Shown here one piece after another: positions 38,519-46,099 of a stretch of 64,000 nt of DNA (the first letter of the stretch is position 1; each line of letters opens with the position of its first letter). This DNA is from RGIG5952 sp045603485. GTDB taxonomy: Bacteria; Verrucomicrobiota; Kiritimatiellia; RFP12; JAAYLN01. The notes below the pieces were generated by a model. That model was not told the DNA's origin and did not search any database. It saw only the letters and a program-made list of their open reading frames with translations. A program made the position numbers and the translations under genes. Location: the NCBI GenBank assembly GCA_045603485.1, contig JAZUMF010000023.1, forward strand, positions 1 to 64,000. The letters are read 5' to 3'.

Positions 38519-41413
38519 ATGAATACTTCCAGATTTTCTATCCTTGATTTGCCGCTCGGCTCGCGTGATGCCATCTTGAAGGTCGGTCAAACCCGAACCT
38601 TTAATTTTACAGTAAGTGACTCCGCTATCGCAAAGTCTCGCCGTTTACGATTTGTTGGCGAGGCAGATGTCTTTACTCGTTGGCGTCAGGAGAGCGGAAT
38701 CCCGTACTACATTTTCCGCTCTATAGAAGATGCTCTTTCAACCGTAGATACATACGATGAGAAGTTTGCGCTTGCGGTTTCGGGCAAGGGTGAGTCCTTT
38801 GAGCGAAATGCCTTTATGAAGCTTAAATCGGGATTCTTCCCTGTCGGTAATGATTGCATCTTTACTACCGCCGTCAAGGTGGAGAATCTAGAGATTGCCG
38901 ATGGTGGCTTTGCCGTTTCCGAGCTTGCAATTTATCGCGCACGCGACGGGCGTCATCCAGATGATACATTCGACGCGCCTGATATGGTTGTTAGACTCAA
39001 TGTTGAAGAAGGCTCGTCGGATTGGAAGCTTCTCTCGACAACATTCGATATGCCGGAAGATGCCGTTGCCGTTTTGGTCCGCATTGGCTTGTATAAGGCA
39101 ACGGGAACCGTCCGTTTTGGTTCACCGCGCCTATGCAAGAATGGAACTGACAATCTGATTCCGCCATTTGATCATGACAATCAATGGCGCACTCAATATA
39201 ATTGGCTTGGCGAGAATCTGTCCCGTAGAGATTGGCCTTGCTTTGAGATTGCCGTTGACGGTCAAGAAGTTTTCATGGGTGAGACATATACAGGTATTGT
39301 TCGCGGTCAGGACTTTGAGGTTGACTTGCCTAAGCTTGATGCGGGCGAGCACGCTTTGTCGGTTACATTGGTTGCCGACTATGAGAGTGCTATTCCCTTT
39401 TTGCTGCAAAAAATCGAGTTGGTCGAAGATGACGCTCGCTCTTTTGAGGTGGTCGCATATCCTGATATAGTCAAGGCAGGCAAGGAAATCCCCGTTTTAA
39501 TTCGCCGCCCTGTTGAACCGAAAGAGGGATATGAAGAATGCGGGCTAGGCACCCGTATGCCATATAAGTATGAGGTCATAAAGCTTCCTCCCGAAGCGGA
39601 AGGCGGAGCTCGCAGATTGACCCTATCTCTTGACGGAAGAGACGAGACGCTTGAAATTCGTGCCGTCGTTGCGAATGAAGATGATGGTGTAAGACTTTCG
39701 ACGGGGGATATAGTCTATCTGCGTCAATCTCCAAGGTCATACCAGGATTTTATCGCTTGGTATTTAGCCAATCGCATTGGCAATGCAATTTGCTTCCGTC
39801 CGGCATATCGTTGGAGTGGCTCGCGCATTGCCGACCCCGAAGCGTGGCGTGCGGCAAGAGAGATACTTGATGAATACGGCATTGAGTATTCGCTTATGGT
39901 TGATGGGCGCGAGCTTCCGGGCAAGAATGCCAATCCTCCCGACAGTTGGCTTAAAGGTGCTAACTATCGCGGCAGGCAGGCGCATGAAAATGATGGCTCT
40001 TTCTATTACTGGAATAATCATCTCGAATACCTCTTTATGCCTGACCCATACACAGATATCTTCGCGAAATCGGCAGACCGCGGAGGTATCCATCCCGCTG
40101 TAAGACCCATTAGGCGCGGCAAAGAGACCTGGTCGTTCTTTGACCCAGAGGATGCCTCAAATGTAAAAGAGGCGGCAACACGCTTTGTCAATAACCTAAA
40201 GGGGGCGAAAGCCGATTCAACAAGGCATACGGGCCCTTCGACGCTCTTTAGGTATTTCTTCCAAGCCGGTTATGATTTTTGCGGTGCCGAACAGATGTAT
40301 GGCCCCGAAGAGGTTATACTTTCGGCTTTGCGCGGGGCATCGCGTGCTTACGGAAAGAAGCTTTACGGAACACATTTGGCGACTCAGTGGAGCTCTGATC
40401 CTCACGACGAGCCAGAGCATGCCGAGCGTTATTACCTCTCGCTGGCATTGAGCTATATGCATGGAGCTTCCGATATCAATGTAGAAGAAGGATTGTGGCG
40501 AATGGAGAAAGGGTATGTCGCCGAGGACCGCTTCTCCTATGCGTGCAAGATACACCGTGACGCACATGAACGCTTCCGCCTCTTTCAAGAGACTCATAGC
40601 AGGAAGGGCGAGTTGGTCTCTCCTGTCGCCTTTGTTCAGGGACGCTATGACGGATGGAGCTGCTTTTCCCGTGATAATCTCTGGTGTCGTCCGGGAGAGC
40701 AATGGCGAATGGGAGATGCCGAGCGCAGCTATGATATGCTGAAGGTTTTCTATCCCCGCAGCGAGTTTGGTGATATCTATCGTTGTCCATGCCCCAAGGC
40801 TCCTCAAGGTTGGTATACAGGTACTCCTTCAGGAATTGCCGATTTAATCCCTTCGGAGATGGACGGGCAATTGCTTTCAAATTATAAAATCGCGGCAATG
40901 ACGGGTTGGCATAGCTACGAAAACGGCGATGGCGCAAAATGGCTGGAATATGTCCGTCAAGGAGGAACTTTCCTATTGACTAGGGCTCACATTTCCGAGT
41001 CGCTGGATAGATTGTCAGCACCGATAATTTCTCAAGATTCCGTATTGAAAGATTTGCTTGGTGATGATTATGCGACAAGCACAGGTCTCGTGCATCGTAA
41101 AATCGGAGCAGGCGAGGTCTACTATTTTGCAACCGATAACTTCCCAGGCTCCGACTCAGTTCGAGAAGCATATAGTGAAACACTTCGCACTTTGGCTAAA
41201 TCAGTCGAAGATACCATGCGCATAAGGGGCTGGTTCCGTGCGAATAATGATATCGGGTTCACCGTTTACGATAAGCCCGATGGCAAGCGTACAATCTACT
41301 TGCTCAATATCCGTTGGTGGGATAGAGCATCGTCAACCGGAACACTTCTAATTGGTAATGAAGAGAGACAGGTTGAAGTTCCATATGGTGAAATCAAAGT
41401 GATTGACATCTAA
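38519..41413 (+). CDS. Large uncharacterised protein, glycosidase-like with a GH42-trimerisation-like domain
   Basis: A 964-residue protein I cannot assign to a known GH family. The first 300 residues look like beta-sandwich carbohydrate-binding modules (FGSPRLCKNGT and similar). A central part contains FYYWNNHLEYLFMPDP and YDFCGAEQMYGPEEV, reminiscent of TIM-barrel glycosidases with candidate acidic residues. Residues about 790-850, with NYKIAAMTGWHSYENGDGA and LEYVRQGGTFLL, resemble the glutamine amidotransferase-like trimerisation domain of beta-galactosidases. No signal peptide. It probably has a leaderless transcript. The sialidase-like gene follows after 51 bases. Confidence 0.7.
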   Translation: MNTSRFSILDLPLGSRDAILKVGQTRTFNFTVSDSAIAKSRRLRFVGEADVFTRWRQESGIPYYIFRSIEDALSTVDTYDEKFALAVSGKGESFERNAFMKLKSGFFPVGNDCIFTTAVKVENLEIADGGFAVSELAIYRARDGRHPDDTFDAPDMVVRLNVEEGSSDWKLLSTTFDMPEDAVAVLVRIGLYKATGTVRFGSPRLCKNGTDNLIPPFDHDNQWRTQYNWLGENLSRRDWPCFEIAVDGQEVFMGETYTGIVRGQDFEVDLPKLDAGEHALSVTLVADYESAIPFLLQKIELVEDDARSFEVVAYPDIVKAGKEIPVLIRRPVEPKEGYEECGLGTRMPYKYEVIKLPPEAEGGARRLTLSLDGRDETLEIRAVVANEDDGVRLSTGDIVYLRQSPRSYQDFIAWYLANRIGNAICFRPAYRWSGSRIADPEAWRAAREILDEYGIEYSLMVDGRELPGKNANPPDSWLKGANYRGRQAHENDGSFYYWNNHLEYLFMPDPYTDIFAKSADRGGIHPAVRPIRRGKETWSFFDPEDASNVKEAATRFVNNLKGAKADSTRHTGPSTLFRYFFQAGYDFCGAEQMYGPEEVILSALRGASRAYGKKLYGTHLATQWSSDPHDEPEHAERYYLSLALSYMHGASDINVEEGLWRMEKGYVAEDRFSYACKIHRDAHERFRLFQETHSRKGELVSPVAFVQGRYDGWSCFSRDNLWCRPGEQWRMGDAERSYDMLKVFYPRSEFGDIYRCPCPKAPQGWYTGTPSGIADLIPSEMDGQLLSNYKIAAMTGWHSYENGDGAKWLEYVRQGGTFLLTRAHISESLDRLSAPIISQDSVLKDLLGDDYATSTGLVHRKIGAGEVYYFATDNFPGSDSVREAYSETLRTLAKSVEDTMRIRGWFRANNDIGFTVYDKPDGKRTIYLLNIRWWDRASSTGTLLIGNEERQVEVPYGEIKVIDI

Positions 41414-41464
41414 TTACGGATGCGAATCAAGACTTTCCGACATTCTAAAGAAGGCAATCAATAA

Positions 41465-42610
41465 ATGAACGCTATAGACTGGGAACATAGAATACTTGGA
41501 CATCGCACAGCAATAAGCGATACACTGGCATTTACATATTCGGAAGCTTCCAATAGCTGTTTCTCGCCTGATCGCGGAGTCTTTTATACGGCATATACCG
41601 CTTCAAGAAGAAATTATGGCGAATCGCATGATATTTTGGCGTTTACCATTACCCCAGTATGTCAGCCGCACAAGGCAATTACCAAAGTCGTCCTTGAGCG
41701 CGGTGTGACACCCTCGGTCATTGATGCAAAAATGCTCATTTGCGCTAACTGCTATTATTATACCACCGATGAAATACTGTATAATGCCAAAACGCATTTT
41801 GGCAAGACCGCCGATATACCCAGAGGATTTGTCAGAATTACGATAGGGGTTGACGGGTACAGGCATTATTACATTGATTACGATATCGCTAATGATACCT
41901 TTGGTGAGTTGAAAGAATTAAAGGTGTTGTATCATGGCGAAGTTTGCCATTTCACCGGCAATCTTTACCGAGAATATTTAGCAGAATTCGGCTTTACCGA
42001 ATTCAATAAAGTTGATAATAGCGAAGCTTTGATTTTGACTGATAAATTCCGCCTGCATGAAGATGGGTATCGGTATACTTTTGCCACAGCAGCGTGGGCT
42101 TGGCCTACGGCCATGCGCATAAAAGACGGTTCTGATATCATGGAGTTTATCAGCCCGATTCCACAGGTAGCCCAATATGAAACGCAGTCTGCTATTGTCA
42201 ATGGCAAAATGTATGCTATTCTGCGCGGAGCAAAAACAGATGACTTTTATATTTCAGAAGATTTAGGCAAGACATTTCGCCCGATAGGTAGAATCGATTT
42301 CAACACCACCAGACCGCAGTTGCTGCCATATAATGGAAAACTGTTGATTGCGGTTTCGAAATCAGGCATAACACCCAATTATGTCCGTGACGGCAGAAAC
42401 AATCTCCTTTTGCTCATTGGAGAAGGAGAAGACCTTTCAAACTACAAAGAGATTTTTCATATAGTCGATCCATTCGGCATCGTTTATTACGATATTGTCG
42501 ACTACAAGGGAATGCTCCATATGTTCTGGAGTAGTTCGGATCTTTACCACGATAAAAATCCGCAGGCAAAAGATCTTCTTTGGTTTACGCGCATAGGCAT
42601 TTTGCAATAA
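41465..42610 (+). CDS. Asp-box (BNR) beta-propeller protein, sialidase-like
   Basis: A 381-residue protein predicted to be a beta-propeller. ISEDLGKTFRPI is an Asp-box (SxDxGxTW-type), typical of sialidase and related propellers. SCFSPDRGVFYTAYTAS near the start and MLHMFWSSSDLY near the end look like blade strands. No Arg triad can be assigned from sequence, so sialidase activity is not claimed; a GH43/GH33-like fold with unknown substrate is the safest call. No signal peptide. Likely cotranscribed with the gene at 38519. Confidence 0.6.
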   Translation: MNAIDWEHRILGHRTAISDTLAFTYSEASNSCFSPDRGVFYTAYTASRRNYGESHDILAFTITPVCQPHKAITKVVLERGVTPSVIDAKMLICANCYYYTTDEILYNAKTHFGKTADIPRGFVRITIGVDGYRHYYIDYDIANDTFGELKELKVLYHGEVCHFTGNLYREYLAEFGFTEFNKVDNSEALILTDKFRLHEDGYRYTFATAAWAWPTAMRIKDGSDIMEFISPIPQVAQYETQSAIVNGKMYAILRGAKTDDFYISEDLGKTFRPIGRIDFNTTRPQLLPYNGKLLIAVSKSGITPNYVRDGRNNLLLLIGEGEDLSNYKEIFHIVDPFGIVYYDIVDYKGMLHMFWSSSDLYHDKNPQAKDLLWFTRIGILQ

Positions 42611-42622
42611 GCAAGAACTAGC

Positions 42623-43777
42623 TTATTGCAAAAGTGCATCGGCGAGAGACTCCAGTGAAGCGCGTGATTCGTCTGAAAGTGCTGAGCGAATGGTGACAAT
42701 CGGCTCTAGTATTTTGACATCCTTGGCGCCCGCTAAAAGTGACTGCATTACCTTTGCCGCCATAGGAGCCCAAGAACCATTTTCAATCAAGCCAACGGTG
42801 CGCTTTTGATAATTACGCTCAGTCAAGTGGTTGATAAATGTCCGCATAAAGGGGAATATTTCGCAGTTGTAGGTCGTCGTCGCCAAAACGAGCTTGCCAT
42901 AGCGGAAGGCATCCTCAACGGCTTCTGCCATATCGTCACGGGCAAGGTCGGTGACGGTGACTTTGGGGCATCCGCGGGCTTTAAGCATATCGGCAAGAAG
43001 CGTTACTGCTTCCTTCGTGTGGCCGTAAACGGATGTATATGCGATTACTACGCCCTCACTCTCAACTGAATAAGAACTCCAAATATTGTAGAGATTCAGA
43101 TAATATCCGAGATTTTCATCAAGTACAGGGCCGTGCAACGGGCAAATCTTGGCAATATCGAGAGCAGCCGCCTTTTTGAGCAAAGCCTGAACAGGGGCAC
43201 CATATTTGCCGACAATACCGATATAGTAGCGACGAGCCTCACAGGCCCAATCCTCATCGGCATCGAGAGCACCGAATTTTCCAAAGCCGTCAGCCGAGAA
43301 AAGCACCTTATCCAAAGAGTCGTAAGTGACAATAACCTCAGGCCAGTGAACCATCGGCGCCGCAACAAAAGTAAGAACATGATGACCAAGGTCAAGCGTG
43401 TCACCTTCCTTAACGACAATTTGACGCTCTTGCCAGTCGGTACCAAAAAAGGCCTTCATCATAGCAAATGCTTTAGCTGATGAAACAATCGTCGCCTCGG
43501 GAAATGCGGCCATAAAGTTTGCAATATTTGCAGAATGATCCGGCTCCATGTGCTGAACAATAAGGTAATCAGGTTTGCGGCCGCTCAATGCCTTGGTTAA
43601 GTTGTCAAGCCATTCCTCGCCAAAGTTGGCGTCAACAGTGTCCATAACCGCAATCTTATCGTCCAAAATGGCATACGAATTGTATGACATTCCATTTGGT
43701 ACAACATACTGCCCTTCAAAAAGGTCTATCTCATGGTCATTAACACCGATGTAGACGATGTCATTCGTAATCTTCAT
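42623..43777 (-). CDS. Flavodiiron protein (A-type flavoprotein)
   Basis: A 384-residue protein that reduces O2 or NO to protect anaerobes. The N-terminal metallo-beta-lactamase-like domain has the diiron ligands HMEPDH (76-81), further His and Asp in PMVHWPEV and SADGFG, and CPLHGP. The C-terminal flavodoxin domain has AYTSVYGHTKEA for FMN. No rubredoxin domain is attached, so electrons must come from a separate partner. AAAGGAG precedes ATG 43777; a longer reading from 43804 would include the ribosome site. Confidence 0.94.
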   Translation of the reverse strand: MKITNDIVYIGVNDHEIDLFEGQYVVPNGMSYNSYAILDDKIAVMDTVDANFGEEWLDNLTKALSGRKPDYLIVQHMEPDHSANIANFMAAFPEATIVSSAKAFAMMKAFFGTDWQERQIVVKEGDTLDLGHHVLTFVAAPMVHWPEVIVTYDSLDKVLFSADGFGKFGALDADEDWACEARRYYIGIVGKYGAPVQALLKKAAALDIAKICPLHGPVLDENLGYYLNLYNIWSSYSVESEGVVIAYTSVYGHTKEAVTLLADMLKARGCPKVTVTDLARDDMAEAVEDAFRYGKLVLATTTYNCEIFPFMRTFINHLTERNYQKRTVGLIENGSWAPMAAKVMQSLLAGAKDVKILEPIVTIRSALSDESRASLESLADALLQ

Positions 43778-43843
43778 GTCTTCATTCTCCTTTAAATTAA
43801 ACAATATATTATATCACAATAATGTTTTTTTCGCCGCTCCGCG

Positions 43844-43868
43844 GTGTCAGACTATTACACTTGACATT
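43844..43868 (+). repeat. 25-bp RAYT-flanking repeat, left copy
   Basis: Begins GTGTCAGACTATTACAC. Exact inverted copy at 45203-45227 and a 24/25 inverted copy at 45309-45332. The inner GTGT..ACAC arms can form a small hairpin of the kind bound by REP transposases. Its 3' part contains the TTGACA -35 of the transposase promoter. Confidence 0.9.
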
Positions 43869-43889
43869 ATCTCTTTTATCTAATATACT
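43861..43889 (+). promoter_or_regulatory. Promoter of the RAYT gene, -35 inside the terminal repeat
   Basis: TTGACA (43861-43866), a 17-bp spacer and TATACT (43884-43889), 32 bases before the ATG at 43921. The -35 hexamer lies within the 25-bp repeat, so transposase bound at the repeat would block its own promoter. Confidence 0.75.
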
Positions 43890-43920
43890 TATTACACAAT
43901 CTAAAAATAAGGAGTCAATT

Positions 43921-44904
43921 ATGCGTAAGCCACGAATCAAAAATGACGGAGAAGGTTACTACCACATCGTAAGCCGCTGCGCCCTACAGCAGTTTCTATT
44001 AAACCCTGAAGGCAAGTCTGTCTTTGTCGACATGCTTCGCCGTATAGCCATCTTCAGCGGTATAGAGCTACTCAACTATTGCGTAATGGACAACCATTTT
44101 CATATCCTTGCCCATGTTCCAATACCAACCGAGATTACTGAAGAAATGCTGATTTATCGCGTAAAGACCCTCTACGGAGCAGATCAGGCGCAATCCCACA
44201 AAGACAGATGGATAATGTACCGCCACGGCAACCACCTGAAACGACTAGAAGAAGAGCAGATGATGCTCAAACGCCGTATGGGCGATATCACTCCATTTAT
44301 ACAAAACCTCAAACAACGCTTCTCAATCTGGTATCACGCCCACAATCCAAATACAGGCTCCATGTGGGAAGGACGCTTCTATAGTACACTTCTAGAAGGC
44401 ACTGCCCATACCCTTTCAACCGTATCTGCCTACATTGACTTAAATCCCGTTCGTGCAGGCATAGTAAACGACCCCAAAGACTACAAATGGTCAGGCTACG
44501 CCTCAGCCCTGCGCGGCAACTCCAATGCAATGCACGGCATAGCACGCATCTACAATCCAGACGCCAAAGTCTCTGACTTCAAAAAACACATAGAAACCTA
44601 CCGTCAAAAGCTCTATCTAAGCGGCTCAGATGTATTCACAGCCGAAAAGATACAAGAGATAATTGATAAAAAAGGCGAACTGCCACTGCAAATCCTCTTA
44701 CGCTGCAAAGTCCGCCACTTCACCTGTGGAGCAATCTTCGGCTCAAAAGACTTTGTCGATGAACAGGTGGCAAAACACAAATATGCCTTCAGCCTCGGTA
44801 GAAAAACAGGTGCAAGAGGCATCGGACTATGTAAAAACTGGGATGGTATAAAGCTATATTCAGCAAGAGACCTCCAAAAATCCCCAGTTTCATTCCAAGG
44901 CTAA
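43921..44904 (+). CDS. REP-associated tyrosine transposase (RAYT, Y1/HUH family)
   Basis: A 327-residue transposase of the IS200/IS605-like Y1 superfamily. The metal-binding HUH motif reads NHFHIL, with MDNHFHILAH around it; the catalytic Tyr is expected in SAYIDLNPVRAG, the standard RAYT motif; GSMWEGRFYS is the third conserved block. These enzymes nick single-stranded DNA at hairpin repeats. AAGGAG before ATG 43921 sets the start; the upstream frame to 43822 crosses the promoter. Inverted 25-bp repeats at 43844 and 45203/45309 flank the gene. A related gene ends at 204. Confidence 0.95.
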   Translation: MRKPRIKNDGEGYYHIVSRCALQQFLLNPEGKSVFVDMLRRIAIFSGIELLNYCVMDNHFHILAHVPIPTEITEEMLIYRVKTLYGADQAQSHKDRWIMYRHGNHLKRLEEEQMMLKRRMGDITPFIQNLKQRFSIWYHAHNPNTGSMWEGRFYSTLLEGTAHTLSTVSAYIDLNPVRAGIVNDPKDYKWSGYASALRGNSNAMHGIARIYNPDAKVSDFKKHIETYRQKLYLSGSDVFTAEKIQEIIDKKGELPLQILLRCKVRHFTCGAIFGSKDFVDEQVAKHKYAFSLGRKTGARGIGLCKNWDGIKLYSARDLQKSPVSFQG

Positions 44905-45181
44905 GCAAAAATCCCGACAAAATACCACCAACTTCAACGGAGCCTACCGCCCCGAATGGGGAAGTGTATCTAAAAATCTCGCCAAAGACCTTTTTTGAGA
45001 GTATAGATGTTGCTAGATACACAAAAATGTGCCACTTTTGCCAGTATCCAATACCAAATTCCAATATTATCAGAGTCGGCGGAGATGTATTAGCTTTGTA
45101 GTTTAAGAATAATTGCGGTTGTTTTAGGAAATGAGATTCTAGATTGAGTTAATTCTTAGCATGAAGTTAAATTTTGGGCTC

Positions 45182-45227
45182 AATATAGCAAGACATGAGC
45201 GGAATGTCAAGTGTAATAGTCTGACAC
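45182..45227 (-). repeat. Inverted 25-bp repeat with leftward promoter, right copy 1
   Basis: Exact inverted copy of the 43844 repeat at 45203-45227. Read on the minus strand, TTGACA (45210-45205) is followed by a 17-bp spacer and TATATT (45187-45182). Transcription would run into the 3' end of the transposase gene as antisense RNA. Confidence 0.8.
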
Positions 45228-45286
45228 TTATAAGCCGATGGGCTACAATTTGAATAAATCTTAACTTTAAGTTGAATCATGGGTTG

Positions 45287-45332
45287 AGTATAGTAAGCAT
45301 GAGGCGGGATGTCAAGTGTAATAGTCTGACAC
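45287..45332 (-). repeat. Inverted 25-bp repeat with leftward promoter, right copy 2
   Basis: A 24/25 inverted copy at 45309-45332. On the minus strand TTGACA (45315-45310), a 17-bp spacer and TATACT (45292-45287). It lies 105 bp from right copy 1 and the two share further flanking bases, so they arose by tandem duplication. Confidence 0.8.
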
Positions 45333-45345
45333 TCAAAATTATCGC

Positions 45346-45507
45346 AGGCTAACACGCCCGCGCGGCAAAATTAATAAAAGACTCAATGGTAAATAAAGTG
45401 ACTATTAGGTTTGATATTTTGCCAAAAACTTGACTAAATAATTACCATGGCTTAAGCAAAGTTTGCAAGTGGAGTCAGTATGATAGTTTGCGAGTTTTAC
45501 ATTTTTT
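45346..45507 (+). repeat. Diverged copy of the 5.3-kb repeat unit
   Basis: Shares GGCTAACACGCCCGCGC, TTGACTAAATAA, GCTTAAGCAAAGTTTGCAAG and GTTTGCGAGTTT in the same order as the units at 5284 and 5617, but lacks the middle third and the CTGTCCCTT head. Confidence 0.75.
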
Positions 45508-45738
45508 TCTTATGCAGCGAAGCTCTAAGACATAAGACTTGTAAGACTTCAGACATCCGCTTATTTACGGACTTTATTAGGCGGCTGGGGTAACATACGA
45601 GCGGATTATTTCTGGGATAATGTGATAAAGTGGCAAAAATTTTTGCAAGAAAAATGGAGTACAATCCGCCAATATATAATGTTGGGTAGATGCTGAAATG
45701 CATTTTTGTGTTAAGTGTAAACCCAAAACCACATACGG

Positions 45739-45768
45739 TTGACAATAATGTTTTAACGGAGGTATAAT
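45739..45768 (+). promoter_or_regulatory. Consensus sigma-70 promoter
   Basis: Perfect TTGACA (45739-45744), an 18-bp spacer and perfect TATAAT (45763-45768), the best match in the window. The predicted start is near 45775, about 325 bases before the Sel1 gene and directly ahead of a structured region. Confidence 0.85.
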
Positions 45769-45774
45769 TTATTT

Positions 45775-46050
45775 GATTTAAATACTGGTCGTAGCACAAG
45801 AAACGGCCGGATTCTCCACCTAGAAGAACGGGAGAGAGAAAATAGAGGATGGGCAACCTGACCTCTATGCGTACGCAATCTTGCGTATTTGGCTTTATCT
45901 GAAAATCGCCAATTTTCCAAGTAAAGAGCTGAATATGTAAGATGCGCTATGTGGAATATTCCGCGTGGCGTGTCTTTTATTCGTGTTTTTTACAAGGCGT
46001 TTGGCGATGCCTCAGATAGAATATGAATTAAAGGCACGCCACATTTTTTT
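45775..46050 (+). ncRNA. Candidate structured non-coding RNA or long regulatory leader
   Basis: No ORF of note. Consecutive hairpins are visible: TCTCC/GGAGA near 45813-45834; ATAGAGG/CCTCTAT near 45842-45868 with an inner GG/CC; TACGCAA/TTGCGTA near 45872-45887 (7 bp, two-base loop); then a long stem GTGGCGTG (45965-45972) with CACGCCAC (46035-46042), extended by CTTTTATTC/GAATTAAAG, and ending in seven T (46044-46050). A perfect promoter lies upstream. I do not recognise tmRNA, RNase P, SRP or 6S RNA or a known riboswitch. It could be a free RNA or an attenuated leader of the Sel1 gene. Confidence 0.5.
45965..46050 (+). terminator. Terminator-like stem closing the candidate RNA
   Basis: Outer stem GTGGCGTG/CACGCCAC with mostly paired inner arms, followed by a 7-T run. 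The T run plus GCAC (46046-46054) can instead pair with GTGCAAAAA at 46081-46089, next to the AAGGA ribosome site of the Sel1 gene. Confidence 0.55.
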
Positions 46051-46099
46051 GCACTGAATGTAACGTGTTTTTGTCTGTAGGTGCAAAAAGGAATAGATA

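Larger units (their letters stand above)
44905..45738. other. Repeat-rich, gene-free interval downstream of the RAYT
   Basis: No gene is supported here. Contents in order: an 8-bp inverted pair GTGTATCT (44964) and AGATACAC (45015); two ~105-bp direct repeats (about 45150-45254 and 45255-45333), each carrying one inverted copy of the 25-bp terminal repeat with a leftward promoter; a diverged copy of the 5.3-kb repeat (45346-45507); and about 230 bases in which I see no signal. Confidence 0.7.

Noticed and set aside
44789..45064. 91-residue minus-strand ORF downstream of the leftward repeat promoter
   Set aside because: Attractive position, but TTG start, no ribosome site, and it overlaps the RAYT 3' end antisense; more likely an untranslated antisense transcript if transcribed.
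45497..45856. 119-residue minus-strand ORF
   Set aside because: Crosses the perfect plus-strand promoter and the structured RNA; no start signal and low-quality composition.
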